Shown: in pieces, positions 1 to 11,894 of the stretch
Layout: each line of letters starts with the position of its first letter
Numbering within the stretch: position 1 is the stretch's first letter
NCBI RefSeq assembly: GCF_029873635.1
Contig: NC_080420.1
Coordinates: forward strand, 32,355,032 to 32,419,031
Reading direction: 5' to 3'
Length of the DNA: 64,000 nucleotides
From: Malania oleifera
Taxonomy: Eukaryota; Streptophyta; Magnoliopsida; Santalales; Ximeniaceae
The notes under the pieces: generated by a model
Database searches by the model: none
Told to the model about the DNA's origin: nothing
Seen by the model: the letters and a program-made list of their open reading frames with translations, nothing else
Translations under genes and position numbers: made by a program

Positions 1-912
1 CCAAACTATTTCTACACTGTGTTGACTCCTAAATTGAAACAGTTCGTCCATACTATGTGTTCAAGAGATTTCTTCGACAAGAAGCCTCATGATGCACTGG
101 GTTTTCTAGATTATTTAGCTGAAAATGCTTAGCAGTGGAACACTAGGATTGACGGAAGACCAACTGCAACTCAACCATTGAGAGCAATACCTAGTGGAGG
201 GCGGTATGAACTAAAGGATGATGTTGATTTTCAAGCACATATGGCTGCAATCACCAAAAGATTGGATGCTATGGAGATGGAAAAGGAGAATAGTACGGAG
301 CAACCTCGGAATCAACCTCCCCCGTCCTATGCACTACCTTCTCAGCCGACATATCATCAGGTTGTCTTTCAGCATCAGTATCAGTCACATTAGATTTCTC
401 AGATCTATTCTTTAGCAGCACTCGCTCCACCAAAGAAGTCTCTTGAGGATAGCATGGCATAGATGGCAAATACACTTCAGCAATTCATGGCAAGTCACAA
501 TGTGATCAACACTCAGACTTCTCAAGCTATCAACGAGATAAGCACCAATTTGATTAGGCTGAACACAACATTGAGTGCATTGGAAGAAGGTGAATCTTCA
601 TTTCAAGACTAGTTTGATATTCAAGTTCAGTTTGCAACCATGGAACCGTCACCCTCTAGTGGAGTAAATATCAAAGATTGCAATGCCGAAGCAAATCTTT
701 GCAGTGGTAAAGTGACTGGTATATCAGATTGGGAGGTTGACCCAAATGGTAAGAGTTCAACTTTCAAGGAACCAGGTAAAAATTTTAATGTTGATGTTTC
801 TGGAGAACCAAAGGTAACTGTTCCAACACCTTTTTCTCAAAGACTGGTTCTTAAAGAAGTGAATGTTCTAGAAAACATACTAAATAAAGATCATTTCTTA
901 TTAAAATAAGAA
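1..912 (+). pseudogene. Ty3/gypsy gag remnant
   Basis: Read from base 1, the translation shows a retrotransposon gag signature (FYTVLTPKLKQFV, then FFDKKPHDALGFLDYLAENA) followed by a GGRYELKDD segment and a Gln/Pro-rich stretch. This matches the capsid-to-linker part of plant gypsy Gag proteins. The frame is broken by a TAG at 130-132 and another at 391-393. Further fragments of the linker continue to about 909. No zinc knuckle, protease or polymerase follows. The 5' end lies outside the window. The family call is firm; the clade (Athila-like or similar) is a guess. Confidence 0.7.
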
Positions 913-1805
913 AGTCAACCTGCACATGTTTTGTCTGATACTTTGGAGAGCATTGACTTATTTGAAACTAAATTTTGTGTAGGTAACAAAGTAGATTCAT
1001 TGTGGCGACTCAAATTTGGAAACTCACTAGTTCAATCTATAAACCTTGCGCCCACTAAATGAAATTCCTCCCGAGCCTCCTCCAAACATACTGTGATGTT
1101 TTTTTCTCCTTATTTTCATTTTGTTTTATTATAAGTTTATTTTCAAGTACATTTTTCCTTAGTATCAGTCTTTCTTTTCCCTCACTTCTCTACCCAGGTA
1201 CTCCTCTAGTTCCCTCATTATCATTCTTCTGTTTCCCTTATGCTTTCACATTGAGGACAATGTTTCTATTTAGTTGGGAGGAGAGAGAATTTGCATATGC
1301 AATTGTGTGCTTCCATCTAATGAGTTTTAATGTGATATTTTCATGTAATGTTTGCATGTCAGTTTGATCCCCCTTTGGGAAATACTGGTATTGAGTTCAG
1401 AGTATGCTGAATTCCTTATTTGTGAATGTTACATGCCAAATTTTTTTTTTTTCTTTTAAAGGATATGGGAACATGTAAGATGTAGTGCAAATCAGAGTTT
1501 ATATCAAAATAGAACTTTATCCATTTCACATAGTTTCAACCAAGGAAAGAATGTTGAAAGTTTTTCTAAACACACACTACATAGTTCAGAAGACTTAGAA
1601 AGACTACCTTAGATCATTTTGGTTTATGTATACTTCAATTGTTTGGGACTCTAATGAACCATATCTTAATGGCTTAGAAAAGAAAGAAAAAGAAAAAGTT
1701 TGAAGCAAATGAAAATGAGAAACAAACCAGAGATCAATTGCAAAAAGAAAAGAAGAAAAAGAGGGAAAAGAACAAAATTAAAATAAAAAGAGGAAAACAA
1801 TTGTG

Positions 1806-1995
1806 TATTGGAAATGGCTACCTATTACCGGAGTTCTCACTAAATAAAAAAGTGAGTGCACTTTAAAGTGTAATAGCGTGAAAGCCACCATTATACATTC
1901 ATGTACTAGAAACGACTACCTACTACCGGATCCTAACTAAACAAGAAAGTTTGTGCCTTTTAAAGTGTCATAGTGTGAAAGTCGTCACTATAATG
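1806..1995 (+). repeat. Two tandem ~95-bp diverged repeats
   Basis: Two units share the phrases GACTACCTACTACCGGA (variant GGCTACCTATTACCGGA), AAAGTGTAATAGCGTGAAAG (variant AAAGTGTCATAGTGTGAAAG) and an ACTAAA-rich spacer. Such paired units sit between the coding region and the 3' LTR in several plant gypsy elements, which fits their position here. Confidence 0.7.
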
Positions 1996-2327
1996 GTTTT
2001 GAATTAGAGTAAGACCGTACGGTTGTCTCAAATTAATTGTTGTGATTAAAATCGTTAATGTCGATTGGTAGTCAATCTGGGAATTTTAGCCTTATTCTCA
2101 TGCACGTGAGCTTTGTTACGCTCCATTACCTTGGTTGACTTACTAAATGGTGCATAAATCTCTCAGTCGATGTGTAACTTGGATTAATCTATTTCCTATG
2201 TTCCTAAACTCATTAAGCATATTTCATGGCATGTGATTTTCAAAAGTATTGGAATTATGGTTGCTACTCCCTTGGTCTGATTGCATTCACTTTATTTGCT
2301 AGAGATTAGTAAAACGTTAGTTGGGGG

Positions 2328-3420
2328 TGTGATTACCCGTCAAAGTTGCGTAATTAAGTATTTAAATGCATTAATTAAGTGTTACCATTTTAATTAAATA
2401 CTTAATTATGTCAAGTATTTTAATCATTGAGCTCATTTGATAACATTAAGATAATTATCTTTTTTTGTCGCAAATTTACGAATATTTATGTTTAATTATT
2501 GTAGGATAATTTTCAGAAGTTAAAGAAAATACAAAAATGCATTGAAGCCAGGTCGTGTGCACCAAATGGAGGCCTGCCATGCACGAACATTAAAGAAGGC
2601 CAGACCATGCATGAAGTGGGTTGCCAAAAGAGGGCCATGAAAGCGTTGGGCTATGTACAAGCTTCAAAAGGGAAGGGTCGTGTATTGGAGCTAAAGGAGG
2701 CCTACATGGGCAAGGCCCATGCATTTGCATGGGGCATGCAAGAACAAGGGCATGCGTTGGGGTTGGGGCTGGATATTAAAAAGGGCAGTTGGGGCACATG
2801 AAGGGGAGCTAGGGTTATGTAGGGTTTAGGGGAGTGCTTTTTTGGAGAAAGGGGGCACACTACTTCTTCTGGGGATGTACAAGTCTCTCTCTCTTTGAAT
2901 TTAAAAGGGAAGGGTCGTTGTATTGGACTGTTGGAATTAAATTCTTGTTTTGAAGGTCATTATGCCTACATTTGGCAAGGAACCCATGCATTTTGCAATG
3001 TTTATTTTATTTGGTTGGGGTTGGGGCTTTGCAGTTTAGTTTAAAAATGTTTAGCAGTTGGATTAATGGCAGTCTTCTTTTTGGCTAATTATTATACGAC
3101 AGAACTCCTACACTTAGGATAGTCTTTGTGTTACTCATTTTTAGAGTGAATTACTTATGTATGAGTCTAATCATCTAAGACCTAATCACGTAAACTTTCG
3201 AGTCAGGTGACAATTTGATCATGTACGTTAGGAACACATACGAAAGGACTTGTATAGTACTACTAGTTAAATAGTTATGGAGGCAATGGTTTTTATTGAA
3301 CAAGTTAATGGTTCAATGCAATTCAACTATTGGCAGATGTATGGTTCACTTCCATAGGTTTTTATACGCCTTTACTAATGAAACCAACACGATTACTCAG
3401 TGGACTGTTAGAGATTTTAC
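2328..3420 (+). mobile_element. Probable gypsy 3' LTR
   Basis: It begins TGTGATTACCCG directly after a polypurine tract (TTAGTTGGGGG, ending 2327), as expected at an internal/3'-LTR boundary. The first 500 bases are rich in CATGCA/GCATGC words. A diverged partial duplication (AAGGGAAGGGTCGT...GTATTGGA) occurs at about 2669 and again at about 2907. The 3' end is not sharply defined; I placed it before the A-run at 3451. Confidence 0.45.
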
Positions 3421-3915
3421 TTGCAATTAATTTCATTTAAGAAATAAGTGAAAAAAAAAAAAAAGCATAGCAAGCTTAATAGTGACAAAAGCAGTGATGA
3501 GATGGTAACATATGGAAGGAGGAACTTCTTCACAATCAACCATCACACATTGAAGAAAATATAGGGACATTGTCATGTAGATGGTTTGCGAAAATATGGG
3601 CCAAAAACTAAGTAGTGACAATTACCTTGAATTACCTTGCCAAAACTAATAGAAGGCAAATCGCTAGTGAATATGACTAGCATGAGGACCCGGTGACAAG
3701 AGGCATATAAGTGATGAAAACACCAATTGTGCATACTTGCTATATGGAAAGGTTAAAATAGCCTAGTACTGGTCGGAGTATGTACATAGTAAAAAAAATG
3801 CTTTAGAATCATTTTCTATAGCCTACCAGTGTCATTCTGTGGCTAAAAAATTTGTGCTAGTAGTGAATGAAACTCACCATGAACCATCCCATGTGATGCA
3901 TTAAAGTGGTAATCA
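3421..3915. other. Spacer without recognised content
   Basis: It contains an A-run at about 3451-3464 and AT-rich sequence. No reading frame with recognisable homology was seen. It is the left flank of the copia insertion. Confidence 0.5.
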
Positions 3916-3920
3916 ATTAC

Positions 3921-4284
3921 TGTTGTGTCAGGCACCCCACTTGTGCCAAACACCAGTACTACAACTATTGCTATTGACTATATAAGAAACTAAAGTAATG
4001 CAGAAACTAATAATAAAACAGTAAAAAGAACAAGACAAGAAATTAACGAGGTTCAGTACAGAATTACCTACGTCCTCGGGCATCAACGATCAATCCACTA
4101 CTTCTTGACAAAGTACAACTTTGAGGTGTGTTTTACAAATGAAGAGTTGAGCTCTTTATATAACTTCAACCTCAAGTTCAAAAAACACTTCTCTCCAATG
4201 TGGGACAAATAATACAAAAAAAATTCACAATAACTTTTTATACCAATGTGGAACTATTCTACCAATATGGGACAAAAAACAACA
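3921..4284 (-). mobile_element. Copia 3' LTR
   Basis: It is the downstream LTR in element orientation, delimited by TG...CA ends and the ATTAC duplication on its outer side. On the minus strand it keeps a TATA-like TATATAAAGAGCTC (plus 4150-4163). Just inside, the minus strand reads a purine-rich CAAGGTGAAAATT, the polypurine tract. Confidence 0.9.
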
Positions 4285-4398
4285 AATTTTCACCTTGATG
4301 ATAAATTCAACAAATATTTCAGTCACCAATATTTTCTGGAGTTCTACATCATCGACGCCTTCCAAAAATATTCAGACTTGCAGGATATTGATCAAGTC

Positions 4399-4815
4399 CT
4401 AACAATGTTTGAACTTGATTGTTATCATAATCTTGGTCAACATATCTGCAGGATTTTCAGTTGTAGTAATCTTTTGAAGGAGTATCTTGCCTCCATCAAT
4501 AATATCCCACATAAAATGAAACCAAACATTGTTGTGCTTCGTTCGTGCATGATAGACTTGGTTCTTTTCCAAATAAATAGCACTTTGACTATCACAGAAC
4601 ACAACAATGTGCTTTTGAACAACCCCCAAATTTCAAGTAAACCTTACAACCAAATAACTTCTTTAACACGAAGCTGCCATGTACTCTGCTTCTGTTGTAG
4701 ACAAGGCAATGGTAGACTGTAAGGTAGACCTCCAACTCACTAGACTATCAGCAAATGTAAAAATATATCCAGTAGTTGATCGGCATTTATCCAAATCACC
4801 TGCAAAATCAGAATC
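4399..4815 (-). pseudogene. Copia RNase H (broken)
   Basis: On the minus strand, TGYIFTFADSLVSWRS and TIALSTTEAEYMAA (about 4815-4680) are followed by VVFCDSQSAIYLEKNQVYHARTKH and NPADMLTK, the conserved core of the copia RNase H. A frame change separates the halves near 4630. It ends about 110 bp before the 3' LTR. Confidence 0.87.
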
Positions 4816-4880
4816 CACATATCTGGTTTTGACTACTTAGATATGCCAAAACTCTGTACTACCTTCTTCAAATACTGTTT

Positions 4881-5675
4881 CTAAGACAAACTAACTCTTC
4901 CTCTCATTCTGTCTCTGCGAATCTCCATGCCAAGTATCTTCTCTGCTTCACCAAGATCTTTCATCTCAAACTCTTGATTTAACTGACTTTTCAACTTGTT
5001 GATTTCTTCCTTATTCTTTGAAGCTATCAATATATCATCAACATGAAAGAGTAAATATATAAAGGATCCATTTTGTAGTCTGCCAAAATAAACACAATGA
5101 TCATGTTTATTTCTGATGTACTTCTGACCCATCATAAATTGATGAAATCGTTTGTACCACTATCTTAGAGACTGTTTTAAACCATACAACGATTTACCTA
5201 GTTTACATACCCAATTTTCTTTTCCAACAACCTGAAATCCATCTGGCTGAGTCATATAGATTTCCTCTTCCAAATCACCATGTAAAAATGCAGTTTTTAC
5301 ATCGAGCTGAACTAGTTCAAGATCAAATTGTGCTATCAAAGCCAACAAAATTCGAATGGAAGAATATTTAACAACTGGAGAAAATACCTCATCATAATCA
5401 ATGCCTTCCTTCTGTGTGTAGCCCTTAGCTACCAATCTAGCTTTGAAGCGAACATTATTTGCATCTTGAAATCCTTCTTTCTTTACATAAACTCATTTGC
5501 AACCAATTGCTTTCTTACCCTTGGGCAGCTGGGCTAGCTCCCAAGTCTGATTCTGATGAAGAGACTGCATTTCTTCATCCATCGCTTTTTTCCATTTTTT
5601 TGATTCAGAGTTCTTCATTACTTCTTTGAAAGTGTAAGGAACATTATCATCCACAACTGGAAGTGCATAGGCCAC
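4881..5675 (-). pseudogene. Copia reverse transcriptase (broken)
   Basis: Minus-strand pieces include SESKKWKKAMDEEMQSLHQNQTWEL, KGYTQKEGIDYDEVFSPVVKYSSIR, LELVQLDVKTAFLHGDLEEEIYMTQPDGF and LLFHVDDILIAS, all conserved in RVT_2-type reverse transcriptases. The catalytic YVDD motif appears here as HVDD. Stops near 5490 and 5150 separate the three pieces. Confidence 0.9.
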
Positions 5676-5853
5676 TATGTCAGTATACAGAGCAGGTTTC
5701 CAAATTTCTCGTCTTGGCCTCTGAGAAACAATTGATTCTTGTTGTTGTGAAGATAATCTCCTCTTCTTGTAAACTATTCCCCATCATAACTGGAGAGTTA
5801 CCTTGTGTAGTCTTATTTCTCACTGCGTTTCCCAAAATTGTCTTAACCTCCAC

Positions 5854-6760
5854 CTATTGTTGAGTACCACTAGTCTTCTCTTTAACTCGTGACTCCTTGC
5901 GTATTGTTTTCTTCATTATCGCAAGTTCATCAAAAGTCACATCCCTACTTAATATCATTTTTTTGGTCTTTAAACACCAAAGACGGTATCTTTTGACTTT
6001 TGCACTTATCCCCAAGAATATCGCTTTTTTGGCACTTGGATCCAACTTAGATTCTTTAACATGATAATAAGCCATAGTACCAAATACATGTAAAGAATCA
6101 TAATCACTAGCAGCCTTTACAGACCATATCTCATAGGGTATTTTTCCCCCTATTTGTAGATGATGATAGACGATTGATGAGATGACATGCATATCTAACA
6201 GCCTCAGCCCAAAACATTTTGTCTAACCCAGCATTAGACAACATACATCGAACTTTCTCCAGCAAAGTCCAATTCATGCGCTCTGCCACCCCATTCTGCC
6301 GTGGTGTATCTTGAACTGTGAAGTGTTGAGCAAAACCTTTATCCTGACATACCTTCATAAACAGGTCACTCGTATATTCACCACCATTATCTAATCTGAG
6401 CCGTTTAATCTTTTTTCAAGTTTGAGTTTCAACTAATTTTTTCCACTTAAGGAAAATATCACACACTTCATTTTTATGTTTCATAGAATACACCCAAACT
6501 CTTTTGGAAAAATTATCAACAAAAGTGACAAAATAATGCATACCACCCAATGAAGCCATTTTTGTGGGCCCCCATACATATGTATGGATGTAGTCTAAAA
6601 TACCTTCAGTCTGGGGGATTGTAGTGCCAAATTTCACTCTAGTCTGTTTTCCCAGAATGCAATGCTCACAAAATTCAAGTTTACACACTTTTGCACCTCT
6701 TAACAAACCTCGCTTAGCTAATTGTTGCAAAGATTTTTCTCCTGCATGTGCTAATCGCAT
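5854..6760 (-). pseudogene. Copia integrase (broken)
   Basis: The 5' part carries the GAG-pre-integrase motif (MRLAHAGEKSLQQLAKRGLL...CEHCILGKQTRVKF) with a zinc-binding H...C-x2-C. The catalytic core follows: FVDNFSKRVWVYSMK, then VQDTPRQNGVAERMNWTL, the glutamate-containing third motif. It ends with YEIWSVKAASDYDSLHVFGTMAYYHV and a C-terminal basic region. It is split by a frame change near 6190 and another gap near 6360-6416. Confidence 0.85.
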
Positions 6761-6865
6761 ATGCCATAACCTGGTTGTATCTTAACCTGCATCTTTCTCA
6801 GAAACAACAGCTGCTGAGCTAATAATTGTACTACCTTGTAAATAATACAAGTTTTTTTTCCTTAT

Positions 6866-7167
6866 TCATTTCATTACCACCGGCACACCTGATTTAATCT
6901 TTAAGGTTTCATCTTTCAAAGTGATAGTGAAACCTTTAGATTCTAAGGCACCCAATGAAATCAGATTCTTCTTTAGGCTTGGAACATACCTAACTTCAGT
7001 CAAGGTCTTAATAGTTCCATCTTGACATTTCAACTGTATTGATCCTATTCTAATTGTTTTACAAGTATTATCATTTTCCATAAAAACAACCCCACCATCT
7101 AATTCTTCAAAATTAGAAAATCATTCCCTATTGGGACACATGTGATAGGAATAACCAGAATCCAAAA
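6866..7167 (-). pseudogene. Copia aspartic protease (broken)
   Basis: The minus strand at about 7167-7145 reads LDSGYS, which includes the DSG active-site triad of retropepsins. It is followed by CPN and then VRYVPSLKKNLISLGALESKG, the region conserved after the copia protease flap. A stop lies between the two parts. It lies between gag and the integrase pre-domain as expected. Confidence 0.75.
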
Positions 7168-7168
7168 C

Positions 7169-8060
7169 TCACTCACCAAAATAATGTAATGAAGATGTTC
7201 CAACAAAAGAAAAATTTGACTCACTTCCATCATCATTGGTTATATTGGCATTAGAATATGCTTTGCCCTTATTCTTCTGCTGTAATTTAGGGTAATCTTT
7301 CTTCCAATGCCCTCTCTCACGACAAAAGACGCATTCATCTTTAGCAGGTCTCCCACGAGATTTACTCCTTCCATGAGATTTACTCTTCCTTCCAAGCATA
7401 CAACTGTGAGAACGTCCCCTTATTGTTAGTGCTTCTACAGTTTCCTTATGGACCTTCTGATCCTTCTTTCTGCATTTAGTACTAATCAATGCAGACAAAC
7501 AGCATCATAAGTAACTTTATCTTTCCCATACAATAAAGTGGTGGTCAAATGTTCATACTCATTAGGGAGAGAATTCAGTAACAATATGGCTTTATCCTCA
7601 TCTTTCACCTTTTCATCCAAATTTAACAAATCGGCCAAAATTTTATTGAAAGTATTTATGTGGTCATTAATCGAAATACCTGGTTGATACTGGAAGCAAA
7701 ATAATTTCTTTTTCAAATAAAGCCGATTTTTCAGACTCTTGGTCATAAATGTATCTTCCAATGTCTTCCACAATTTCTTTGCAGATATCTCTCTCATAAC
7801 ACAATATTTTTTATTTTTAGCGAGACACAGACGAATCATACCACATGCCTAACGATTGATCTTTTCCCAATCTCTGTCACCCATATCTACCGGTTTACCA
7901 TCCAAAGCAATATCTGCTGATACAAGATGTCCATCACCTCACATTACCACATACCAAAATTATTGATACCATCAAATTTATCCACTTCAAATCAAGCATT
8001 AACTATCGTCTTCAATGATGATGTCAGAGCCGAAGGGGCTGGAGTTCGTGTGGACAGAGT
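7169..8060 (-). pseudogene. Copia gag with zinc knuckle (broken)
   Basis: Minus-strand fragments read FDGINNFGMW, then INR-stop-ACGMIRLCLAKNKKYCVM, LWKTLEDTFMTKSLKNRLYLKKKLFCF and LNSLPNEYEHLTTTLL, all hallmarks of the UBN2-type copia Gag. A zinc knuckle, CVFCRERGHWKKDYPKL (about 7285-7335), has its last cysteine replaced by tyrosine. At least one stop and two frame changes break the gene. It would have packaged element RNA in virus-like particles. Confidence 0.85.
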
Positions 8061-8323
8061 TTCTTCTACTGCTGCATTAGTTTCTGTCATCTTCTATATA
8101 TTCAATAGCAACCAACAAAGCAAAAAGCCTAGGATGAATAGTACGTATCAAATGTGTCTACTTTGTTTTATCCTATGAAATTCCACTTTGATCAAGCCAA
8201 CCTCCAAGGAGCGACTGAGCCACAATGGTCTCTGAGCACTCGCTTAGATAAGGTCTTTCTTAGGCATCGAACATGGAATCAAGGATCCTAATAAAGGAAC
8301 ACCTCCGTATTGACACTATTCAA

Positions 8324-8341
8324 CCTAACTCTGATACCAAT
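8324..8341 (-). other. Primer-binding site (initiator Met tRNA)
   Basis: The minus strand directly after the 5' LTR reads ATTGGTATCAGAG, the complement of the 3' end of plant initiator tRNA-Met, used to prime reverse transcription in most plant copia elements. Confidence 0.85.
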
Positions 8342-8704
8342 TGTTGTGTTGGGCACCCCACTTGTGTCAAAAACCAATATTACAACTATTACTATTGAAT
8401 ATATATAAGAAACTAAAGCAATGCAAAAACTAATAATAAAATAGTAAAAAGAACAAGATAAGAAATTAACGAGGTCGGTATAGAATTACCTAATCCTCGA
8501 GCATCGATGATCAATCTACTACTTCTTGACAAAGTACAACTTTGAGGTGTGTTTTACAAATGAAGAGTTGAGCTCTTAATATAGCTTCAACCTCAAGTCC
8601 AAAAAACACTTCTCTCCAATGTGGGACAAAGAATACAAAAAAATTTACAACAACTTTTTATACCAATGTGGAACTATTCTACCAATGTGGGACAAAAAAC
8701 AACA
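8342..8704 (-). mobile_element. Copia 5' LTR
   Basis: It is the upstream LTR in element orientation and a clear copy of 3921-4284. Its TATA-like region reads GAGCTCTTAATATAGC on the plus strand, against GAGCTCTTTATATAAC in the other LTR, so the promoter copy has been altered. It is followed internally by the primer-binding site. Confidence 0.9.
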
Positions 8705-8709
8705 ATTAC

Positions 8710-10355
8710 CACTTCTAAAGCTTGGCTAAGGGCTTGACTTCGGCTAGTATCCTACCCCAAACACATGGAAATGTTGGAATCTAACCAACCTCTAGAGCTT
8801 TTGGTGCGGTGGGGGTAGGGGGATGGTGGCTAACATTAGAGGGGCTTACCCTTTAATGGCATAATAGTAGGAACACATTCATTATCCTCAATTTATGGCT
8901 AAATATTGTCGTCACTTGTAAGATAGTTGGTCAAGTCAAGAACCTCTTGCTAGTGTACACTCAAGAAAAATTATGGAGGCCAAACAATTGAGCATAGACG
9001 TAAAACACCTCTATGTTTCATGTATGAAACCATACTTATATTGGGTTTTCCATAGGATACAGGGTCCCTAAGTTCTTGAAAAGAGAATTGAGTCCACAAT
9101 GGAACACTTTGACTTGGGTTTTCAATGCACTTCCAAGGCAATAACAATTTTCTAAATCCCTAACCAAGTTGACCTTCACTTGCTACATCAATCTCTAGCC
9201 AAAATCTATTTGTTCATGACAATAGCTATGGCACTTGCTACAGGGACTCAATACAAATATCAAATGTTGAACTTGATTTTGAAGATTCTAACTTTGAAAA
9301 TGTAATTTGTTGGTTGAATTTGTTAAAAGGAAACTGTATAACTGCCCAACACTCATTATGCCTAAATTAGGTCAAGACATGATGAGGAAGGAAAGGAATA
9401 GTCAGGTTGTTGCTATTGACCTTGACCAACGATACTCTATTCATCCTATGAAGGCTAGAGAATCTTTGATTGATTGTTAATGCATGACTAGATTGATCTA
9501 TTAAGGGCCATGTCCTTCTCCAAGTTAGTGAACCATAGCAGAAAAAATATTTTAAGTCACATATTTTTTTGAGCCATGACACTTTCAACTAGAATTCATA
9601 TATTACATACAAAAGGCCTTTGGATAAAGGTTGAATAATTTCAATTGTAGAATAAAATCTTGTACAACTTGACAAGGGCCCTTTCCAAGAGATAAGGGTC
9701 AGCGAGGTTAGAGTCAATTTACAGCCACAAGCATGGGCACTTCAATGGGGAGCTACAATGTGTTAATGTACATGAACACAATTACAAATGACTTGATTGA
9801 ATGTAACACTTCATTTTCCACATTAAAGTAAGAAATTGTGGGAAGCATGGTCTTATATTGTAGTTGTAATTGAAATTATGCATAAATGGCATCCTTAATT
9901 TTAGCGTATTAGGATCAAAAAAAAAAAAAAAAACCAACTAGTATAGGAAATAAAATGTCTCTTTAAAAGAAGCACCTAATTCGCACAAAATGTTTTTCTG
10001 AGCACTGTGGTATGAAGGATGAGAATACTCTTAGCTTACATGTTTGAAAAGCATTTAGTGTAATCGATTAGAAGAACTATTAAAAGTAAGGATAATAACC
10101 GGCAATAAATATAAATTAAGATGAATTCATTGTAAAATTTTATCTTCATTCGTATCTTTATCTTTTAGAGCTTATCATGGACTCATTTAGTGCAGTAATG
10201 GTTTATTTTTGCAACCCCTTTCACCAATATATTTAGGGTGAATAATCATTTGTACAACCCTTTTAACAAATTCACATCCAAATATAATTTAGATTTCAAA
10301 ATCCATAGCTTTATATATAATAATAATCCTCTCCTCTTCATCGCATACATTTGTC

Positions 10356-10396
<41 letters not shown>

Positions 10397-11086
10397 CTCT
10401 TTTTTTTTCTCCCAATCTTTATATAATCTCTTATCCCTTTTTCCTTATTTGTTCTTCCTGCAATGTATTTTCTCCCTCTCAACCGTGTGAGCTGGACCCT
10501 AGTCTCTAATTCACTGGTTTCCTTGTAGACAAACTGTTCAAGCATTTTGGGGGAGAGCTTGTGACTCCTATGACAGGCCCTGAAGGATCGTTGGCCACTT
10601 GTGAAATTCTCCATTTGTGCCCTTTCTAGGGTTCATTTCTACTTTGTTAGGAGTCCCATGATTGCACAATTAGTACTCAATAGGAATGTCACAAAAAGAG
10701 CTTGCACTTTATTTTATTTTTATTTTTGTTTTTTGAATTTTTTTGGAGTTCTACTACACATTTTGGAACATATCATGCAAAATGGTGAATATTTATGGTC
10801 CTAACTCAAAAATTTGAGCTCAAGTGATTTCTATAATCTACCATACAATGCTATTGAATTATTTTTCTTTGTTTTAGTTTACTTATTCTTTTGGTAGGAC
10901 ACTTGTCAAGTTGACAAATCACCAAAACGCAGCCAAACTTCGAAGACACTTTTGACGTGAGGCCAAGATGGGAGCACAATTATGAGTTAGTTGCATAGCG
11001 AGCATCAGTTTCACAAGATTTAAGTCTCGTAGATTTGGACTTGATTGAATAAAATTAAATGGAATTAACCACAATAATTATCTTGT
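8710..11086. other. Intergenic stretch, no recognised gene
   Basis: It is AT-rich with short open frames only. A short plus-strand stretch near 9385-9480 (AIDLDQRYSIHPMKARESLID) looks protein-like, but I cannot assign it. An A-run occurs at 9916-9932. A CT/CA microsatellite lies at 10355-10396. No promoter or RNA gene was recognised. Confidence 0.5.
10355..10396. repeat. Compound (CT)n(AC)n microsatellite
   Basis: Uninterrupted CT dinucleotides (about 13) run directly into about 8 AC dinucleotides, followed by a T-run. Confidence 0.95.
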
Positions 11087-11275
11087 CTCATGTTTGGCTT
11101 GTCATCTATAAGGAACAAGATAAGGACATTCTTGGAAAAATAAAAATTACCTTCTAAACTTTTATACCTTCAAAAAGCTTAACCTTAAGGGATGGACCAA
11201 CTCTATACCATGTCCATAGACAACACCCTCCATATCCCTTAACTTTAATCTTATTTGAATTGCACCAAACATGAG
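11087..11275. mobile_element. Candidate 189-bp MITE
   Basis: An inverted pair, CTCATGTTTGGC at the left and the complement of CTCATGTTTGGT at the right, bounds 189 bp without coding capacity. No clear target-site duplication was seen, so this could be chance. Confidence 0.3.
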
Positions 11276-11894
11276 CTGCGAAGATCTTAGTTTAGTCTCT
11301 CTTGCTCTACAAAGCACACCCATAAGAGCTTTTGTTTAAACCTGTGTCTGTGTTTCTTTTCCCTTCTACCCCTTTTTAAACCGCCCTCAAGGGTGTGAAC
11401 CTTTGTGCCAATGGGGCAGTCTGCTCTATAAACCTAGTTGTATTGAAATTTCATAAATGCCAAAAATGCCACCCTTTAAGGCCTCCCTCACCCCCCCCCC
11501 CCAAAATATATATATATATATATATCTTCCCCGAGCAACGCAAATTAGTCAGATGATACAAGTGGAAGTAACTTCAAACGTGGCTTAGCCTTGTAATTAT
11601 TAAGCAACTGAAAAACTTCTGAACCAAAATCTTATCATGGTTGGATGCTTCATGTAAAATTGAAAGGGTTAAATTTAAATTACAAGTTCCACCGAAGGCT
11701 TCTAGGGTGGGGAAAAAATCAAATGAATTAATTTACAACTATCACTACCAGCAGCAGGCTCAAGATTGCAAGAAGTTTCAGAGTTCTAGCTCATAAATTT
11801 CCTTGCAACTCATCCTCGAGCATGTAGAATGGAACCTATGTTGATCTGTTACATCAGCCAATTGCAACTTTTGAACATGCTTCCGCACCTCATC
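11276..11894. other. Gene-distal flank with C-run and (TA)n
   Basis: It contains a 13-base C-run at about 11490-11502 followed by (TA)10 at about 11506-11525. There is no recognisable coding content. It lies downstream of the ceramide synthase gene. Confidence 0.6.

Larger units (their letters stand above)
1..3420 (+). mobile_element. Ty3/gypsy remnant lacking pol
   Basis: A gag remnant runs straight into features normally found at the 3' end of a gypsy element: the stretch ATTGAGGACAATG near 1252-1264 followed by a G-rich run, a pair of internal repeats at about 1806-1995, a polypurine tract ending TTGGGGG at 2327, and an apparent LTR from 2328. Protease, reverse transcriptase, RNase H and integrase are all missing between gag and the 3' region. 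This may be an internal deletion or a LARD-like non-autonomous form. The right boundary is approximate. Confidence 0.55.
3921..8704 (-). mobile_element. Complete Ty1/copia retrotransposon
   Basis: Two ~364-bp direct repeats (3921-4284 and 8342-8704), both beginning TGTTG and ending AACA, bound a 4.1-kb interior. The 5-bp target-site duplication ATTAC occurs at 3916-3920 and 8705-8709. On the minus strand the order is primer-binding site, gag with zinc knuckle, protease, integrase, reverse transcriptase, RNase H, polypurine tract. That order (integrase before RT) is diagnostic of copia. Every domain carries stops or frameshifts, so the copy is dead. The LTRs differ at roughly 25-30 sites by eye, so the insertion is not recent. 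Confidence 0.93.

Noticed and set aside
1059..1367. 102-codon Ser/Phe/Leu-rich open frame on plus
   Set aside because: It lies in the 3' non-coding part of the gypsy remnant and includes the ATTGAGGACAATG-type sequence, so it is probably not a gene.
9367..9588. Open frame on minus and protein-like stretch on plus
   Set aside because: Neither strand gives a recognisable domain, and the plus frame is interrupted by a stop.
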